Assembly (NCBI RefSeq): GCF_002939185.1
Contig: NZ_POVL01000039.1
Coordinates: forward strand, 1 to 49,503
Direction of reading: 5' to 3'
Source: Enterobacter sichuanensis
GTDB taxonomy: Bacteria > Pseudomonadota > Gammaproteobacteria > Enterobacterales > Enterobacteriaceae
DNA length: 49,503 nt
Shown here: in pieces, positions 1 to 12,257 of the stretch
Numbering within the stretch: position 1 is the stretch's first letter
Layout of the letters: every line of letters begins with the position of its first letter
Program-made: the position numbers and the translations under genes
The notes under the pieces: model-generated
What the model was told of the DNA's origin: nothing
The model's database searches: none
The model's input: the letters and a program-made list of their open reading frames with translations, nothing else

Positions 1-57
1 TGTGACAAGCACTAAATACAAAAAACTTTTCGTTCGCTCACTTTTCAAACTCAACGC

Positions 58-603
58 TTATTTAAGTCGCGAATTGCCCGTTAAATGCGCGATTTCCCGT
101 GCAAAACTGGCCACCTGCGACCAGTCGGTATAAACCACTTCTTTACGCGTATCCGTTTCGCCCCCCGTCATTTTCATGATCAGGCGGATCATAAAGCGGT
201 CATACCAGCGGTAGCGAGGGTAGCGCAGCGCGCCGGCAAAAACGGCACACAGATCTGGCTGCCACGGCGAGCTGAGTAAAAACTTGCGCGTGTAGCTGTT
301 GGTCTGCGGCGTACGCTTTTCCGCTTTACGCGCGACCAGATTGACCGAGTAAAACGCACCGGGCAATTTGTTGAGCACCGCCGTGTGCTTTTTCACAAAA
401 CGATCCAGCGCCGGATGGAAATGCCCGTAACGAATTGACGCGCCAATCACCACGCGGTCGTAATCCTGCCAGGCAATCTGCTCCGCACGGTTCAGGTTCA
501 CCACATCCGAGTATATACCCAGCTCTTTTAATTCCGACGCCAGATACGCGGCAATCTCACGCGTTTGCCCGTCTCGCGTAGAGAAAAGAATCAGTGTTTT
601 CAT
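58..603 (-). CDS. hemG: Menaquinone-dependent protoporphyrinogen IX dehydrogenase HemG
   Basis: Predicted 181 aa, the E. coli HemG length. HemG oxidises protoporphyrinogen IX to protoporphyrin IX, passing electrons to quinone at the inner membrane. It is a flavodoxin-fold FMN protein: the phosphate-binding loop STRDGQT is at about residues 8-14, and the family's inserted basic segment (around RKFLLSS...[11 protein letters not shown]) is present. An in-frame ATG 24 codons further upstream would add a basic leader not seen in the family; the start [12 protein letters not shown] matches homologues and has a GGAG-type site just upstream. It lies 10 bp after trkH, so it is probably the last gene of a pepQ-yigZ-trkH-hemG unit. 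In E. coli rrsA follows; only 57 bp of that side are in the window. Confidence 0.97.
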   Translation of the reverse strand: MKTLILFSTRDGQTREIAAYLASELKELGIYSDVVNLNRAEQIAWQDYDRVVIGASIRYGHFHPALDRFVKKHTAVLNKLPGAFYSVNLVARKAEKRTPQTNSYTRKFLLSSPWQPDLCAVFAGALRYPRYRWYDRFMIRLIMKMTGGETDTRKEVVYTDWSQVASFAREIAHLTGNSRLK

Positions 604-613
604 CAACGGCTCC

Positions 614-2065
614 TTACTCGCGCCAGAAGGTAGGGGTGAACAGCACCAGCAGCGTAAAGACCTCAAGACGACCAAACAGCATATTGGCGATGAGGATCCA
701 TTTCGCGACCGGGTTCATGCTGGCAAAGTTATCCGCCACAACCCCAAGTCCGGGCCCCAGGTTATTCAATGTTGCGACGACGGACGCAAAGGCGGAGAAA
801 TCATCCACTCCCGTCGCGATTATCGCCAGCATACTGACGATAAAGACCAGAGCATATGCTGAGAAGAACCCCCACACCGCTTCGAGGATACGCTCCGGCA
901 GCGCACGGTTCCCCAGTTTGATGCTGTAGACCGCGTTCGGGTGGACCAGACGTTTCAGCTCACGGTTGCCCTGCTTGAACAGCAGCAGAATACGAATCAC
1001 CTTCAGCCCCCCGCCCGTCGACCCCGCGCAGCCGCCAATAAAGGCGGAGCACAGCAGAAGTACCGGCAGGAACAGCGGCCAGCGCGCAATGCTGTCCGTG
1101 GTAAACCCGGCGGTCGTCGCCATCGATACCACCTGGAAGAACGCCTGATTCAGGGTCGTCAACGCCGAGTTATAGACATCATGGAACCAGAGCACCAGAG
1201 TACAGATGATGACCAGCGTAAGCTGGACACCAATGAACATGCGAAACTCAGGATCGCGCCAGTACACCTTCAGGCTGCGCCCGCTCAGTAAAGAGAAGTG
1301 CAGGCCATAGTTACAACCGGAGATCAGCAGGAAAATCGCAATGATAGTATTGATCGTTGGGCTGTCGAAGTAGCCCACGCTGGCATCGTGGGTGGAGAAC
1401 CCGCCGATGGCAATCGTCGCAAAACTGTGTCCGATAGCATCGAAAGCAGGCATCCCGGCAAACCATAGCGCCAGCGCACAGGCGACAGTCAGCAGAACAT
1501 AAATCAGCCACAAGGTTTTCGCCGTCTCGGCAATACGAGGCCGCATTTTGTTGTCTTTCAGCGGCCCGGGCATTTCGGCGCGATAGAGCTGCATCCCACC
1601 GACGCCCAGAATAGGCAGAATGGCGACGGCCAGGACAATGATCCCCATCCCCCCGAACCACTGCAGCATCTGGCGATAAAAGAGAATAGCGTGCGGGAGT
1701 GAATCCAGCCCCACCAGCGTCGTCGCCCCGGTTGTCGTTAAGCCGGAGAAGGATTCAAAAAAGGCATCCGTGATGCTCAGGTTAGGCTGTTCTGAGAAGA
1801 TAAAGGGGAGCGAACCGACGCTTCCCAGCACCGTCCAGAACAGAACCACAATCAGAAATCCTTCGCGAGATTTCAGCTCACCTTTCTGACGACGGTTTGG
1901 CCACCACAGCAGCGAGCCAATCGCCAGCGCGACAAAGAAAGTCTGAGTAAACGCCCGCCCTGCGCCGTCCCGGTAGATAAGCGCCACCAGTCCTGGGAGG
2001 ATCATCGTCCCGGAAAAGAGTATGACCAGCAGTCCAACGATTCGGGTTATGGCACGAAAATGCAT
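614..2065 (-). CDS. trkH: Trk system potassium uptake protein TrkH
   Basis: Predicted 483 aa, equal to E. coli TrkH. It is the membrane pore of the Trk K+ uptake system, working with cytosolic TrkA. The chain is strongly hydrophobic, with about ten membrane segments arranged as four pseudo-repeats each carrying a pore loop; the first selectivity loop TTTGATT is at about residues 110-116, the third is in [11 protein letters not shown] near 320, and the fourth in [10 protein letters not shown]. The start [11 protein letters not shown] sits downstream of a GGAAG-type ribosome site. It lies between yigZ (39-bp gap) and hemG (10-bp gap) on the same strand, as in E. coli. Confidence 0.97.
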   Translation of the reverse strand: MHFRAITRIVGLLVILFSGTMILPGLVALIYRDGAGRAFTQTFFVALAIGSLLWWPNRRQKGELKSREGFLIVVLFWTVLGSVGSLPFIFSEQPNLSITDAFFESFSGLTTTGATTLVGLDSLPHAILFYRQMLQWFGGMGIIVLAVAILPILGVGGMQLYRAEMPGPLKDNKMRPRIAETAKTLWLIYVLLTVACALALWFAGMPAFDAIGHSFATIAIGGFSTHDASVGYFDSPTINTIIAIFLLISGCNYGLHFSLLSGRSLKVYWRDPEFRMFIGVQLTLVIICTLVLWFHDVYNSALTTLNQAFFQVVSMATTAGFTTDSIARWPLFLPVLLLCSAFIGGCAGSTGGGLKVIRILLLFKQGNRELKRLVHPNAVYSIKLGNRALPERILEAVWGFFSAYALVFIVSMLAIIATGVDDFSAFASVVATLNNLGPGLGVVADNFASMNPVAKWILIANMLFGRLEVFTLLVLFTPTFWRE

Positions 2066-2104
2066 CTCTGCCGCTTCCTTTGGTATTCAAAAGTGAGGTG
2101 GGGA

Positions 2105-2719
2105 TTATTCTTCAATCGGCAGCAATTGCAACGAACCACGACTAAAATCAGCCAGTTTTGCTGAAAAAGCAGCCAGTTCCGCCTGAGGAAGCGCCACGCG
2201 TAATTGCACCATTGCCTGATATTCACTGTGTGCGATGACACCATTGAACTGCTTCAGCAGCGCTTCAATACCCGAGAGCTGGGCGTAATCGCATAACAAA
2301 GTATATTCGGTGAGCGGCGTTTTGCGGGTAGTGACCAGCATATTAAGCGCCTGCTGCACGCCCCCGCCATAGGCTTTAACCAGCCCACCGGTACCTAACA
2401 AAATGCCGCCGTAATAGCGCACCACCACGGCGGTAATTTCACCCACGCCGCTGCCCATCAGCTGCGAAAGCATGGGTTTACCGGCCGTGCCCGCCGGTTC
2501 ACCGTCGTCGGAAAACCCCAGCTGCTGTGAATCGTCCGGCGGCCCTGCCACCCACGCCACGCAGTGGTGACGCGCGTCAGGATGTGCGACCCGAACGGAC
2601 TCGACAAACGCTTTTGCCGCGTCCACGCCGTCGGTATGCGCCAGCAGCGTAATAAAGCGGCTTTTCTTGATTTCCTCAACAAAGGTGACCGGTTCAGCCG
2701 GTATCAGCCAGCTTTCCAT
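2105..2719 (-). CDS. yigZ: IMPACT family protein YigZ
   Basis: Predicted 204 aa. It has the UPF0029/IMPACT N-terminal domain (roughly residues 18-125, including GILLGTGGLVKAYGGGVQ) and a C-terminal DUF1949 ferredoxin-like domain. The eukaryotic relative IMPACT modulates translation control through Gcn1; the bacterial role is not firmly known. The start codon shares one base with the pepQ stop (TGATG), which indicates translational coupling to pepQ. Identity by family is secure; function is not. Confidence 0.93.
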   Translation of the reverse strand: MESWLIPAEPVTFVEEIKKSRFITLLAHTDGVDAAKAFVESVRVAHPDARHHCVAWVAGPPDDSQQLGFSDDGEPAGTAGKPMLSQLMGSGVGEITAVVVRYYGGILLGTGGLVKAYGGGVQQALNMLVTTRKTPLTEYTLLCDYAQLSGIEALLKQFNGVIAHSEYQAMVQLRVALPQAELAAFSAKLADFSRGSLQLLPIEE

Positions 2720-4050
2720 CAGGCCAGCTTCAGGTCTCGCGTCATGTTCTCGATACCATTTTCGTGAACCACAACGTTATCTTCGATGCGAATACCACCA
2801 AACGGCTTCAGCGCGTCAATTTTTTCCCAGTTGAAGTGTTTGCTGAACTGGCCTTCACGCCACGGTGCCAGCAGGGATTCGATAAAGTAGATCCCCGGCT
2901 CGATGGTCAACACCATACGCGGCTCAAGAATGCGGGTGCAGCGCAGGTAAGGGTATTTAGACGGTGCCGCCAGGTGCGTACCGGTATCGTCCTGCATGAA
3001 GCCGGCAACGTCGTGAACCTGCAGACCCAGCGGGTGACCAATACCGTGCGGCATGAATGGCCCGGTCAGATCGTTCTCGACCATCGCCTCTTCGCTCATG
3101 TCTTTCACAATCTGATGCTTACGCAGCAGTTTCGCAATGCGCTGATGGAACTGGATGTGGTAATCCACATAGCGGGTACCCGCTTTCATGGTGCCAATAA
3201 GCGCCAGCTGTTCATCGTTAACGTCTTTAATCAGCTGTGCGAAATCGGTGTCCGCGTTGGCCGCCCAGGTTCGGGTCAGGTCCGCCGCATAACCGTTGTA
3301 CTCGGCACCCGCATCAAGCAGGAAGCTGCGTATTTCCGATGGAACCTGATGATCCAGTTTGGTGTAGTGAAGCACAGACGCATGCTCGTTGAGCGCGACG
3401 ATATTGCTGTACGGCACATCGGTATCACGGTGGCCTGTCGCGGTCAGATAGGCCTGGTTGATATCGAACTCGCTCATGCCCGACTGGAACGCTTCGTGCG
3501 CCGCACGGTGGCCATTCACCGCCGTTTTTTGCGCTTCACGCATACAGTAAAGTTCGTAGTCGGTTTTATACGAGCGATAATAGTGCAGGTAATCCAGCAC
3601 CCCTTTCGGGTTGAGCTTGTCGGCCGGAATGTCCAGGCCCAGCGCACGTTCCGGTACCGGACCAATATAGGCGATATTGCCGCGCGCGGCAGGCAGCTGG
3701 CTGCCAATGCCGTCGGCTTTTGGTAAGGCGATGACCTCCACTTCTTCTGTCCAGAAGCTGGTCGGCAGCGGTTCCACGTTGTGCCAGTAATCGACCGGCA
3801 GGTAGAACCACAGTTTCGGCTTGTTCACGCCATCCACCAGCAGCCAGCAATTTGGAACCTGAGTCACCGGCACCCAGGCTTTAAACTGTGGGTTCACCTT
3901 AAACGGGTAAGCGTGGTCGTCGAGAAAGGTATTCATCAGCTCGCCGGAGTGGATCAACAGCGCATCCAGCTTAAAGCGGGCCAGTACATCGCGGGTACGT
4001 TCCTGTAGGGTAACGATATGATTTTTATAAAGCGAAGCCAGTGAGTCCAT
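2719..4050 (-). CDS. pepQ: Xaa-Pro dipeptidase PepQ
   Basis: Predicted 443 aa, the E. coli length. PepQ is a cytosolic dimetal M24B peptidase that cleaves dipeptides with C-terminal proline. The five metal ligands are visible: two Asp in [19 protein letters not shown], His in [10 protein letters not shown], Glu in LTIEPGIYF and Glu in [10 protein letters not shown]. Two adjacent ATG codons occur (4053 and 4050); the AGGA box is only 3 nt from the first but 6 nt from the second, and the second gives the family N-terminus, so 4050 is chosen. It is first in the minus-strand unit and divergent from fadB. Confidence 0.96.
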   Translation of the reverse strand: MDSLASLYKNHIVTLQERTRDVLARFKLDALLIHSGELMNTFLDDHAYPFKVNPQFKAWVPVTQVPNCWLLVDGVNKPKLWFYLPVDYWHNVEPLPTSFWTEEVEVIALPKADGIGSQLPAARGNIAYIGPVPERALGLDIPADKLNPKGVLDYLHYYRSYKTDYELYCMREAQKTAVNGHRAAHEAFQSGMSEFDINQAYLTATGHRDTDVPYSNIVALNEHASVLHYTKLDHQVPSEIRSFLLDAGAEYNGYAADLTRTWAANADTDFAQLIKDVNDEQLALIGTMKAGTRYVDYHIQFHQRIAKLLRKHQIVKDMSEEAMVENDLTGPFMPHGIGHPLGLQVHDVAGFMQDDTGTHLAAPSKYPYLRCTRILEPRMVLTIEPGIYFIESLLAPWREGQFSKHFNWEKIDALKPFGGIRIEDNVVVHENGIENMTRDLKLA

Positions 4051-4197
4051 CATTCTTCCTTTCGTTTTTTTGACCTCAAGTCATCGCATCTTAGCACACC
4101 TCTCTCCGGCTGCGTGATTTCCGCCGACCGTGATCAATGCAGCAATTTCTTAATGAGTAATTTGCATTTTATTAACATAAATCCCACACTCCGACTC

Positions 4198-4214
4198 ATC
4201 TGGTATGACCAGAT
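4198..4214. promoter_or_regulatory. FadR operator of fadBA
   Basis: The 17-bp sequence ATCTGGTATGACCAGAT is a near-palindrome matching the FadR consensus (AACTGGTCTGACCAGTT), and as I recall it differs at one central base from the E. coli fadB site. It lies 26 bp before the fadB start codon. FadR bound here represses fadBA; long-chain acyl-CoA releases it. Confidence 0.92.
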
Positions 4215-4240
4215 CCACTTGCTGGATTCAGGAGACTGAC

Positions 4241-6430
4241 ATGCTTTACAAAGGCGACACCCTGTACCTCAACTGGCTGGAAGATGGCATTGCCGAACTG
4301 GTGTTCGATGCCCCCGGCTCAGTAAATAAGCTTGATACCGCGACGGTGGCCAGTCTTGGCCAGGCGCTGGATGTTCTTGAAAAACAATCTGAATTAAAAG
4401 GGCTGCTGCTGCGCTCGAACAAAGCGGCCTTTATTGTCGGCGCCGATATCACCGAATTCCTCTCGCTCTTCCTGGTGCCTGAAGAGCAGCTGAGCCAGTG
4501 GCTGCATTTTGCCAATAGCGTCTTTAATCGTCTGGAAGATCTGCCTGTTCCGACGATCTCCGCCGTCAACGGCTACGCGCTGGGCGGTGGCTGTGAATGC
4601 GTGTTAGCGACTGATTACCGTCTGGCTACGCCGGACCTGCGTATTGGCCTTCCGGAAACGAAGCTGGGTATCATGCCGGGCTTTGGCGGCTCCGTGCGCA
4701 TGCCGCGCATGCTGGGTGCCGACAGCGCGCTTGAGATCATTGCCGCAGGTAAAGATGTCGGTGCAGAACAGGCGCAGAAAATCGGCCTGGTCGACGGTGT
4801 CGTGAAGCCAGAAAAACTGATTGAAGGTTCCCTCGCCATTCTGCGTCAGGCAATTAACGGCGATCTCGACTGGAAAGCCAAACGCCAGCCGAAGCTGGAG
4901 CCGTTAAAACTCAGCAAGATTGAAGCCACGATGAGCTTCACCATCGCCAAAGGCATGGTGATGCAGACCGCGGGTAAACACTATCCGGCGCCGATCACAG
5001 CGGTGAAAACCATTGAAGCCGCCGCCCGCCTTGGCCGCGATGAAGCCCTGAAGCTGGAAAACCAAAGCTTTGTCCCGCTGGCGCATACCAACGAAGCCCG
5101 CGCGCTGGTTGGCATCTTCCTCAACGATCAGTTCGTGAAGGGTAAAGCCAAACAGCTGACCAAAAACGTTGAGACGCCAAAACATGCGGCCGTACTCGGT
5201 GCTGGCATTATGGGTGGCGGTATCGCTTACCAGTCTGCCTGGAAAGGCGTGCCGGTGGTGATGAAAGACATCAGTGAGAAATCCCTGACGCTGGGGATGA
5301 GCGAAGCGGCCAAGCTGCTGAATAAACAGCTGGAACGCGGCAAAATTGACGGACTTAAGCTCTCCGGTGTGATCTCGACTATCCAGCCAACGCTGGAATA
5401 CACCGGTTTCGACCGCGTGGACGTGGTAGTTGAGGCGGTCGTAGAAAACCCGAAAGTGAAAAAAGCGGTACTGGCGGAAACGGAAGAGAAGGTTCGCCCG
5501 GATACCGTCCTGGCGTCTAACACCTCAACGATCCCAATTAGCGAGCTGGCGAGCGTGCTGAAGCGTCCGGAGAACTTCTGCGGGATGCACTTCTTCAACC
5601 CGGTACACCGTATGCCGCTGGTCGAGGTGATCCGCGGGGAAAAAACCTCTGACGACACCATTGCCAAAGTGGTGGCGTGGGCAAGCAAGATGGGTAAAAC
5701 GCCGATCGTTGTTAACGACTGCCCGGGCTTCTTCGTCAACCGCGTTCTGTTCCCTTACTTCGCCGGTTTCAGCCAGCTGCTGCGCGACGGCGCGGATTTC
5801 CGCAAGATAGACAAAGTAATGGAAAAACAGTTCGGCTGGCCGATGGGCCCGGCATATCTGCTGGATGTGGTCGGCATTGATACGGCACATCACGCTCAGG
5901 CAGTCATGGCGGCGGGCTTCCCGCAGCGCATGCAGAAAGATTATCGCGACGCCATTGACGCCCTGTTCGACGCCAACCGCTTTGGTCAGAAAAACGGCCT
6001 GGGCTTCTGGCGCTATAAAGAAGACAGCAAAGGCAAACCGAAGAAAGAAGAAGACGCGGCGGTGGATAGCCTGCTGGCCGATGTCAGTCAGCCGAAACGC
6101 GACTTCACCGACGATGAGATCATCGCCCGGATGATGATTCCGATGATCAACGAAGTGGTGCGTTGCCTCGAAGAAGGCATCATCGCCAGCCCGGCAGAAG
6201 CCGATATGGCGCTGGTATACGGCCTGGGCTTCCCGCCGTTCCACGGTGGCGCGTTCCGCTGGCTGGACACGCTCGGCAGCGCCCGCTATCTCGATATGGC
6301 CCAGCAGTATCAGCACCTCGGCCCGCTGTATGAGGTGCCGGAAGGGCTGCGCAACAAAGCGCGCCATAACGAACCCTACTATCCAGCAGTTGAGCCAGCC
6401 CGTCCGGTTGGCGAGCTGAAAACGGCTTAA
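4241..6430 (+). CDS. fadB: Fatty acid oxidation complex subunit alpha FadB
   Basis: Predicted 729 aa, equal to E. coli FadB. It carries enoyl-CoA hydratase, delta3-cis-delta2-trans-enoyl-CoA isomerase, 3-hydroxyacyl-CoA epimerase and L-3-hydroxyacyl-CoA dehydrogenase activities of aerobic beta-oxidation. The N-terminal crotonase domain shows both catalytic glutamates (E119 in GGGCEC, E139 in GLPETKLG); the Rossmann motif [11 protein letters not shown] begins near 313, and the dehydrogenase His lies in [12 protein letters not shown] near 450. An upstream in-frame ATG at 4205 lies inside the FadR operator and is rejected; ATG 4241 follows a GGAG site and gives the family N-terminus. fadA starts 9 bp after the stop, and the two products form an alpha2beta2 complex. 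Confidence 0.98.
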   Translation: MLYKGDTLYLNWLEDGIAELVFDAPGSVNKLDTATVASLGQALDVLEKQSELKGLLLRSNKAAFIVGADITEFLSLFLVPEEQLSQWLHFANSVFNRLEDLPVPTISAVNGYALGGGCECVLATDYRLATPDLRIGLPETKLGIMPGFGGSVRMPRMLGADSALEIIAAGKDVGAEQAQKIGLVDGVVKPEKLIEGSLAILRQAINGDLDWKAKRQPKLEPLKLSKIEATMSFTIAKGMVMQTAGKHYPAPITAVKTIEAAARLGRDEALKLENQSFVPLAHTNEARALVGIFLNDQFVKGKAKQLTKNVETPKHAAVLGAGIMGGGIAYQSAWKGVPVVMKDISEKSLTLGMSEAAKLLNKQLERGKIDGLKLSGVISTIQPTLEYTGFDRVDVVVEAVVENPKVKKAVLAETEEKVRPDTVLASNTSTIPISELASVLKRPENFCGMHFFNPVHRMPLVEVIRGEKTSDDTIAKVVAWASKMGKTPIVVNDCPGFFVNRVLFPYFAGFSQLLRDGADFRKIDKVMEKQFGWPMGPAYLLDVVGIDTAHHAQAVMAAGFPQRMQKDYRDAIDALFDANRFGQKNGLGFWRYKEDSKGKPKKEEDAAVDSLLADVSQPKRDFTDDEIIARMMIPMINEVVRCLEEGIIASPAEADMALVYGLGFPPFHGGAFRWLDTLGSARYLDMAQQYQHLGPLYEVPEGLRNKARHNEPYYPAVEPARPVGELKTA

Positions 6431-7603
<1,173 letters not shown>

Positions 7604-7612
7604 GGCTTTAAC

Positions 7613-7676
7613 GTAGGCCCGATAAGCATCGCGCCATCGGGCTTTTGCCGGGAGGCGCTGTGCTTTCCCGGCCTAC
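7613..7676. repeat. Pair of inverted REP units (BIME) after fadA
   Basis: Two imperfect GC-rich palindromes lie back to back: 7613-7642 (begins GTAGGCCCGATAAGC) and 7647-7676 (ends CCCGGCCTAC). The outer ends GTAGGC and GCCTAC are inverted relative to each other, as in enterobacterial BIMEs. They sit in the 3' untranslated part of fadBA, where REP units commonly affect mRNA stability. Confidence 0.8.
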
Positions 7677-7690
7677 GAGAGGTACCTCGC

Positions 7691-7710
7691 CGCCAGTGAC
7701 GTCACTGGCG
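7691..7710. repeat. Perfect 20-bp palindrome
   Basis: CGCCAGTGACGTCACTGGCG is identical to its reverse complement over all 20 bases. It lies between the REP pair and the fadA terminator. It could be a protein binding site or simply a hairpin; nothing in it identifies a known regulator. Confidence 0.85.
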
Positions 7711-7737
7711 AAGAGAGACAGTTTAGTTGCCGTTCTT

Positions 7738-7762
7738 CCCGCCTGTCAGGGGCGGGTTTTTT
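7738..7762 (+). terminator. Intrinsic terminator of fadBA
   Basis: Stem CCCGCC (7738-7743) pairs with GGCGGG (7751-7756) and is followed by TTTTTT. It ends two bases before the fre stop codon, separating the convergent fadBA and fre units. Confidence 0.88.
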
Positions 7763-7764
7763 AT

Positions 7765-8466
7765 TTAGATAAACGCAAACGCATCGCCAAACAGGCGGTC
7801 TTCACGCGCGTCACGTTCATTACAGAACAGATCGCGGGCAATTTTCGCCATCTCAAAACGGCCAGCGATGTAGATATCATGCCCTGCCAGCGTGCCGTGA
7901 TCCTGCAGTACTGCCGTCAGCACTGTACCGCTACGCCCACGCCAGCCCTCTTCCGGCTGTTCAACCACCGGCTCAACACGCAGGTTAGGATGGGTGACGC
8001 TCAGCGCTTCCAGTTCAGACAGGTCGTAGAGATGTTTCTCTTCACGGCCACCCCAGTAGATGGTGATATCACGGTCCGGGTTACGCGCGAGGGCAGTCAG
8101 CAGAATAGAACGTACGTAGGAGAAGCCTGTCCCTCCGGCGATCAGGATCAGCGGACGGTCTTCGTCATCACGCAGCCACGCGTCACCGTGTGGGATGTCC
8201 ACCACGATCTCACGCTCTTTAAGAATGCGGTCCATGACGGCCATCGCATACAGGTTAAGCTCTGACGCACCGATATGAAGCTCAATAAATTCCTGCTCCG
8301 CTGGCGTTGAGGCCATAGAGAAAGGACGCTTATCACGTTCATCCATCACGACCATCAGGTACTGACCCGCGCGGAAAGAGAATGGCGCTTCTGGCACTAA
8401 ACGGACGCGATATACGGTGTCGGTGATGGCATCTACCGAGGTCACTTTACAGCTTAAGGTTGTCAT
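7765..8466 (-). CDS. fre: NAD(P)H-flavin reductase Fre
   Basis: Predicted 233 aa, equal to E. coli Fre. It reduces free riboflavin, FMN or FAD with NAD(P)H, supplying reduced flavin in the cytosol (for ribonucleotide reductase reactivation and iron reduction). It has the ferredoxin-reductase fold: flavin motif RPFSMAST near residues 46-53 and the nicotinamide motif [12 protein letters not shown] near 110. It lies 42 bp downstream of ubiD on the same strand; the two may be co-transcribed. It converges on fadA. Confidence 0.97.
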   Translation of the reverse strand: MTTLSCKVTSVDAITDTVYRVRLVPEAPFSFRAGQYLMVVMDERDKRPFSMASTPAEQEFIELHIGASELNLYAMAVMDRILKEREIVVDIPHGDAWLRDDEDRPLILIAGGTGFSYVRSILLTALARNPDRDITIYWGGREEKHLYDLSELEALSVTHPNLRVEPVVEQPEEGWRGRSGTVLTAVLQDHGTLAGHDIYIAGRFEMAKIARDLFCNERDAREDRLFGDAFAFI

Positions 8467-8508
8467 TCGCTCTCTCTGTCGGGAAGTCTAAAGGGCTTAA
8501 CGGTCAGC

Positions 8509-10002
8509 TCAGGGTTTACCGTTATTCATTATGGCCAGTTCGTCCCAGATCGCGTCAATTCGCGCGGTCACAGCAGGATCTTTTTTGATCGGGCGACCCC
8601 ATTCACGGTCGGTTTCGCCAGGCCATTTATTTGTGGCATCCAGTCCCATTTTTGAGCCAAGGCCGGAAACCGGCGAGGCAAAATCCAGGTAATCTATCGG
8701 CGTGTTTTCGACTAACACCGTATCGCGCGCCGGGTCCATTCGCGTGGTAATGGCCCAGATTACGTCATTCCAGTCGCGGGCGTTAACGTCATCATCGCAG
8801 ACAATAACAAATTTGGTATACATAAACTGGCGCAGGAATGACCATACGCCCATCATCACGCGTTTAGCGTGACCAGGATACTGCTTCTTCATCGTGACCA
8901 CTGCCAGGCGATACGAGCATCCTTCAGGCGGCAGATAGAAATCAACAATTTCCGGGAACTGCTTTTGCAGGATCGGCACAAACACTTCATTCAACGCCAC
9001 GCCCAGCACTGCAGGTTCATCCGGTGGACGTCCGGTATACGTGGAGTGGTAAATCGCATCTTCACGCTGGGTTATGTGCGTCACGGTAAACACCGGGAAG
9101 TTATCCACTTCGTTGTAATAGCCAGTGTGGTCGCCGTAAGGACCTTCCGGTGCCAGTTCACCCTGCTCAATGTAACCTTCCAGCACAATTTCCGCACTGG
9201 CCGGGACTTCAAGATCGTTAGAAATACACTTCACGACTTCGGTTTTGGTCCCGCGCAGCAGGCCTGCGAAGGCATATTCAGACAGCGTATCCGGCACCGG
9301 CGTTACCGCGCCCAGAATGGTGGCCGGGTCAGCGCCGAGCGCAACAGAAACCGGGAAACGTTCACCCGGATGCGCAGCACACCACTCCTGGAAATCCAGC
9401 GCGCCGCCGCGATGCGACAGCCAGCGCATGATGAGCTTATTCTTGCCAATCAACTGCTGGCGGTAAATACCCAGATTTTGCCGCTCTTTATGCGGCCCAC
9501 GCGTGACGGTCAGCCCCCAGGTGATGAGCGGCGCAGCGTCTTCAGGCCAGCACTGCATGATCGGGATTTTGGTCAAATCAACTGCATCACCTTCCAGCAC
9601 TTTCTGCTGGCATGGCGCGCCGCGAAGGCGTTTGGTGGGCATGTTCAGCACCTGCTTAAACTGCGGCAGTTTGTCGAACAGGTCGCGGAAACCTTTTGGT
9701 GGCTCCGGCTCTTTCAGAAACGCCAGCAGCTTACCCACTTCACGCAGCGCCGTGACGTCCTCCTGCCCCATTCCCAGTGCGACACGACGCGGCGTACCAA
9801 ACAGGTTGCACAGCACCGGCATTGAGTAACCCTTCGGATTTTCAAACAGTAATGCAGGGCCACCGGCACGCAGGGTGCGGTCAGCAATTTCTGTCATCTC
9901 CAGATACGGATCAACAGGAAGTGTAATGCGTTTGAGTTCACCCTGCTTTTCCAGCAGCGTCAGGAAGTCGCGGAGATCGTGGTATTTCATGCAGTTAATC
10001 AT
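8509..10002 (-). CDS. ubiD: 4-hydroxy-3-polyprenylbenzoate decarboxylase UbiD
   Basis: Predicted 497 aa, the E. coli length. UbiD removes the carboxylate of the polyprenyl-4-hydroxybenzoate ring in ubiquinone synthesis, using prenylated FMN made by UbiX. Family signatures include the N-terminal [21 protein letters not shown], the segment [14 protein letters not shown] and the active-site region around [30 protein letters not shown] second in-frame ATG (MKYHD, 4 codons in) is possible, but only the first has an AGAGG box nearby, and the closest homologue also has a short extension before MKY. It is divergent from rfaH. Confidence 0.96.
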   Translation of the reverse strand: MINCMKYHDLRDFLTLLEKQGELKRITLPVDPYLEMTEIADRTLRAGGPALLFENPKGYSMPVLCNLFGTPRRVALGMGQEDVTALREVGKLLAFLKEPEPPKGFRDLFDKLPQFKQVLNMPTKRLRGAPCQQKVLEGDAVDLTKIPIMQCWPEDAAPLITWGLTVTRGPHKERQNLGIYRQQLIGKNKLIMRWLSHRGGALDFQEWCAAHPGERFPVSVALGADPATILGAVTPVPDTLSEYAFAGLLRGTKTEVVKCISNDLEVPASAEIVLEGYIEQGELAPEGPYGDHTGYYNEVDNFPVFTVTHITQREDAIYHSTYTGRPPDEPAVLGVALNEVFVPILQKQFPEIVDFYLPPEGCSYRLAVVTMKKQYPGHAKRVMMGVWSFLRQFMYTKFVIVCDDDVNARDWNDVIWAITTRMDPARDTVLVENTPIDYLDFASPVSGLGSKMGLDATNKWPGETDREWGRPIKKDPAVTARIDAIWDELAIMNNGKP

Positions 10003-10172
10003 GGCCTCTCTGTAAGCGCTTCATTATACGGCGTTAGCCTGCGTGATGCTGTAATTTTGTTAAACAAGCGTGAACTTATGCGTTCTGTTCCCATTTCCCC
10101 CATTATAATCAGCTTAGCGATCCCGCCAGGGTTTTGATATGCTTGCGCCCCGAACTAAGGGAAAGAGTGATT

Positions 10173-10664
10173 ATGCAGGCCTGGTATTTACTGTATTGCA
10201 AACGCGGGCAACTTCAGCGCGCGCAGGAACATCTTGAACGTCAGTCTGTAAATTGCCTGACGCCCGTGATCACGCTTGAAAAAATGCAGCGCGGGAAGCG
10301 CACAACCGTCAGTGAACCTCTGTTCCCGAACTATCTGTTCGTTGAGTTCGACCCGGAGGTGATCCACACCACCACCATCAGCGCCACGCGTGGCGTCAGC
10401 CACTTCGTTCGTTTTGGCGCTCACCCGGCAACGGTTCCGTCGACGGTCATTCACCAGCTTTCGGTTTATCAACAACCTGAAGGCATCACCGACCCGGAAA
10501 CTCCGTACGCGGGAGACAGCGTCGTTATTACGGAAGGGGCTTTTGAAGGCCTGCAGGCAATTTTTGCCGAGCCGGACGGCGAAGCGCGCTCCATGCTGTT
10601 GCTCAATCTGCTGAACAAGCAGGTGCTGCAGAGCGTGAAAAACACCGACTTCCGCAAAGTTTAA
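10173..10664 (+). CDS. rfaH: Transcription antitermination protein RfaH
   Basis: Predicted 163 aa (E. coli 162). RfaH is the specialised NusG paralogue recruited to ops elements in long operons (LPS core, capsule, O-antigen, hly/tra), where it suppresses pausing and Rho termination. The N-terminal NGN domain ([21 protein letters not shown]... to about residue 100) and the C-terminal refolding KOW domain ([28 protein letters not shown]) are present. An in-frame ATG 13 codons earlier would add a non-family leader; MQAWYL is the conserved start. Its stop overlaps the tatD stop by 4 nt (convergent). Confidence 0.97.
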   Translation: MQAWYLLYCKRGQLQRAQEHLERQSVNCLTPVITLEKMQRGKRTTVSEPLFPNYLFVEFDPEVIHTTTISATRGVSHFVRFGAHPATVPSTVIHQLSVYQQPEGITDPETPYAGDSVVITEGAFEGLQAIFAEPDGEARSMLLLNLLNKQVLQSVKNTDFRKV

Positions 10665-11443
10665 AAACGTATCCCGAACAGCGTACGCACGTTGTCATCC
10701 GTTTGCGCGGAAAGCTCGGCCGGATCCTCTCCGCGCCACGTCGCTACACGCTCAACAATGTGTCCCAGGTAAGCGGGCTCATTTCGCCGCGAAGCCGGTT
10801 TGGGTTGCATATCGCGCGGGAGCAAATAAGGTGCATCGGTTTCCAGAAGCAGCCGGTCGACCGGGATCGCCGGTAACAGCTCACGAAGCGCCAGCCCGCG
10901 ACGTTCATCGCAAACCCAGCCGGTAATGCCCAGAAAAAGCCCGCGATCCAGACACTCAAGCGCCTCCTGGCGTGAACCGGTAAAACAGTGCAGCACCGCG
11001 CCAGGCAGTTTATCCAGCCACGGATCCAGCAGAGCGAGGAAACGCTCATGCGCGTCGCGACAGTGCATAAACACCGGCATTTCAAGCTCGGCCGCCAGCG
11101 CAAGCTGGGCGGTAAAGGCTTTTTCCTGTTCGGCTGGAGTGGAAAAGTTACGGTTGAAATCGAGTCCGCATTCTCCAATGGCCACCACCTCAGGCGTTTT
11201 CGCCAGCCGGTGAATGATTTCAGCGCTCTGCGGCGTCCACTGGCTACTGTCGTGAGGATGCATCCCGGCAGTAGACCAGCAGCGCTCGTAGCGTTGCGCC
11301 AGCTGCTGCGCCTGCTCGCTTTCATGCAGGTTGGTGCCCGTCAGCAGCAATCCGTTCACCCCGGCGGCAAACGCGCGCGCAACCACCTCATCACGATCTT
11401 TCGCAAACTGCGAACTGGTCAGGTTAAGTCCGATATCAAACAT
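10661..11443 (-). CDS. tatD: 3'-5' ssDNA/RNA exonuclease TatD
   Basis: Predicted 260 aa, the E. coli length. TatD is a metal-dependent TIM-barrel nuclease (amidohydrolase-like) implicated in peroxide-damaged DNA repair; despite its name it is not needed for Tat export. Metal motifs are visible: [26 protein letters not shown] and [10 protein letters not shown]. An ATG four codons upstream overlaps the GGGGA ribosome site, so [10 protein letters not shown] is the start. It follows tatC after 41 bp holding a GC hairpin without a T tract, and converges on rfaH with a 4-nt overlap of stops. Confidence 0.95.
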   Translation of the reverse strand: MFDIGLNLTSSQFAKDRDEVVARAFAAGVNGLLLTGTNLHESEQAQQLAQRYERCWSTAGMHPHDSSQWTPQSAEIIHRLAKTPEVVAIGECGLDFNRNFSTPAEQEKAFTAQLALAAELEMPVFMHCRDAHERFLALLDPWLDKLPGAVLHCFTGSRQEALECLDRGLFLGITGWVCDERRGLALRELLPAIPVDRLLLETDAPYLLPRDMQPKPASRRNEPAYLGHIVERVATWRGEDPAELSAQTDDNVRTLFGIRF

Positions 11444-11461
11444 GCAAATCCCCATGTAACA

Positions 11462-11479
11462 ACCGCCCTGACGGGCGGC
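11462..11479 (-). other. Intercistronic hairpin between tatC and tatD
   Basis: ACCGCCC and GGGCGGC(T) form a 7-bp stem around a TGAC loop just after the tatC stop. No T tract follows in the direction of transcription, so it is more likely an RNA-stability or partial attenuation structure than a full terminator. Confidence 0.5.
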
Positions 11480-11484
11480 TGGTT

Positions 11485-12255
11485 TTACTCTTCAGTGGTC
11501 TTGTCCGACGTATCGTCTTCGTCATCCGCGCGACGACCTTTTCCCACGTAGAAACGCGAGAAGAAGACGCCGACCTCAAACAGACAGTACATCGGTATGG
11601 CCAGCAGGGTCTGGGAGAAAACATCCGGCGGAGTCAGCAGCATGCCAACCACGAATGCGCCAACCAGGATATAGGGACGCTTCTTACGCAGGTCATCCGG
11701 CGTCGTGACCCCAACCCAGCACAGCAGCACGATGGCCACCGGTACTTCGAAGGCCACGCCAAACGCCATAAACAGCGCCATCACAAAGCTGAGGTAGCTG
11801 GCGATATCCGTCGACACCTGAACCCCTTCCGGCGCGGTGTGCGTCAGGAACCCGAAAGCCAGCGGGAAGACGACGAAATAGGCAAACGCCATGCCGATAT
11901 AGAACAGCAGAGAACTGGAGATCAGCAGCGGGATCACCAGCTTGCGTTCATGCTTATACAAGGCCGGCGCCACAAACGCCCAGACCTGATACAGAATGAC
12001 TGGCGCAGAGGCGATCAACGATACCCAGAAGGTGAGCTTGATGGGGGTAAAGAACGGAGAAGCCACGTCCGTCGCAATCATCGTTGCGCCCAGCGGCATC
12101 TGCTTGATCAACGGTGCAGAGACAACCTGGTAGATATCATTGGCGAAATAGACCAGGCATAAAAAAATCACGAAAACCGCAATAATGCAGTTTAACAGGC
12201 GCTTACGCAGCTCAATGAGGTGCGTAATGAGCGGTTGAGTATCATCTACTGCCAT
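11485..12255 (-). CDS. tatC: Twin-arginine translocase subunit TatC
   Basis: Predicted 256 aa (E. coli 258). TatC is the six-span inner-membrane core that, with TatB, binds twin-arginine signal peptides of folded exported proteins. The conserved cytosolic N-terminus [16 protein letters not shown] and the first periplasmic loop with [17 protein letters not shown] (signal-peptide site, including the conserved Glu) are clear. It starts 2 bp after the tatB stop, which indicates tight coupling in tatABC. Confidence 0.98.
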   Translation of the reverse strand: MAVDDTQPLITHLIELRKRLLNCIIAVFVIFLCLVYFANDIYQVVSAPLIKQMPLGATMIATDVASPFFTPIKLTFWVSLIASAPVILYQVWAFVAPALYKHERKLVIPLLISSSLLFYIGMAFAYFVVFPLAFGFLTHTAPEGVQVSTDIASYLSFVMALFMAFGVAFEVPVAIVLLCWVGVTTPDDLRKKRPYILVGAFVVGMLLTPPDVFSQTLLAIPMYCLFEVGVFFSRFYVGKGRRADDEDDTSDKTTEE

Positions 12256-12257
12256 GT

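Noticed and set aside
1..57. Promoter elements for an rRNA operon at the left edge
   Set aside because: In E. coli rrsA lies beyond hemG, but these 57 bases are too few and show no clear -35/-10 pair or rRNA sequence.
5525..6367. A 280-codon open frame on the minus strand opposite fadB
   Set aside because: It lies wholly within fadB and its composition (His/Arg/Gln-rich) is that of a shadow frame.
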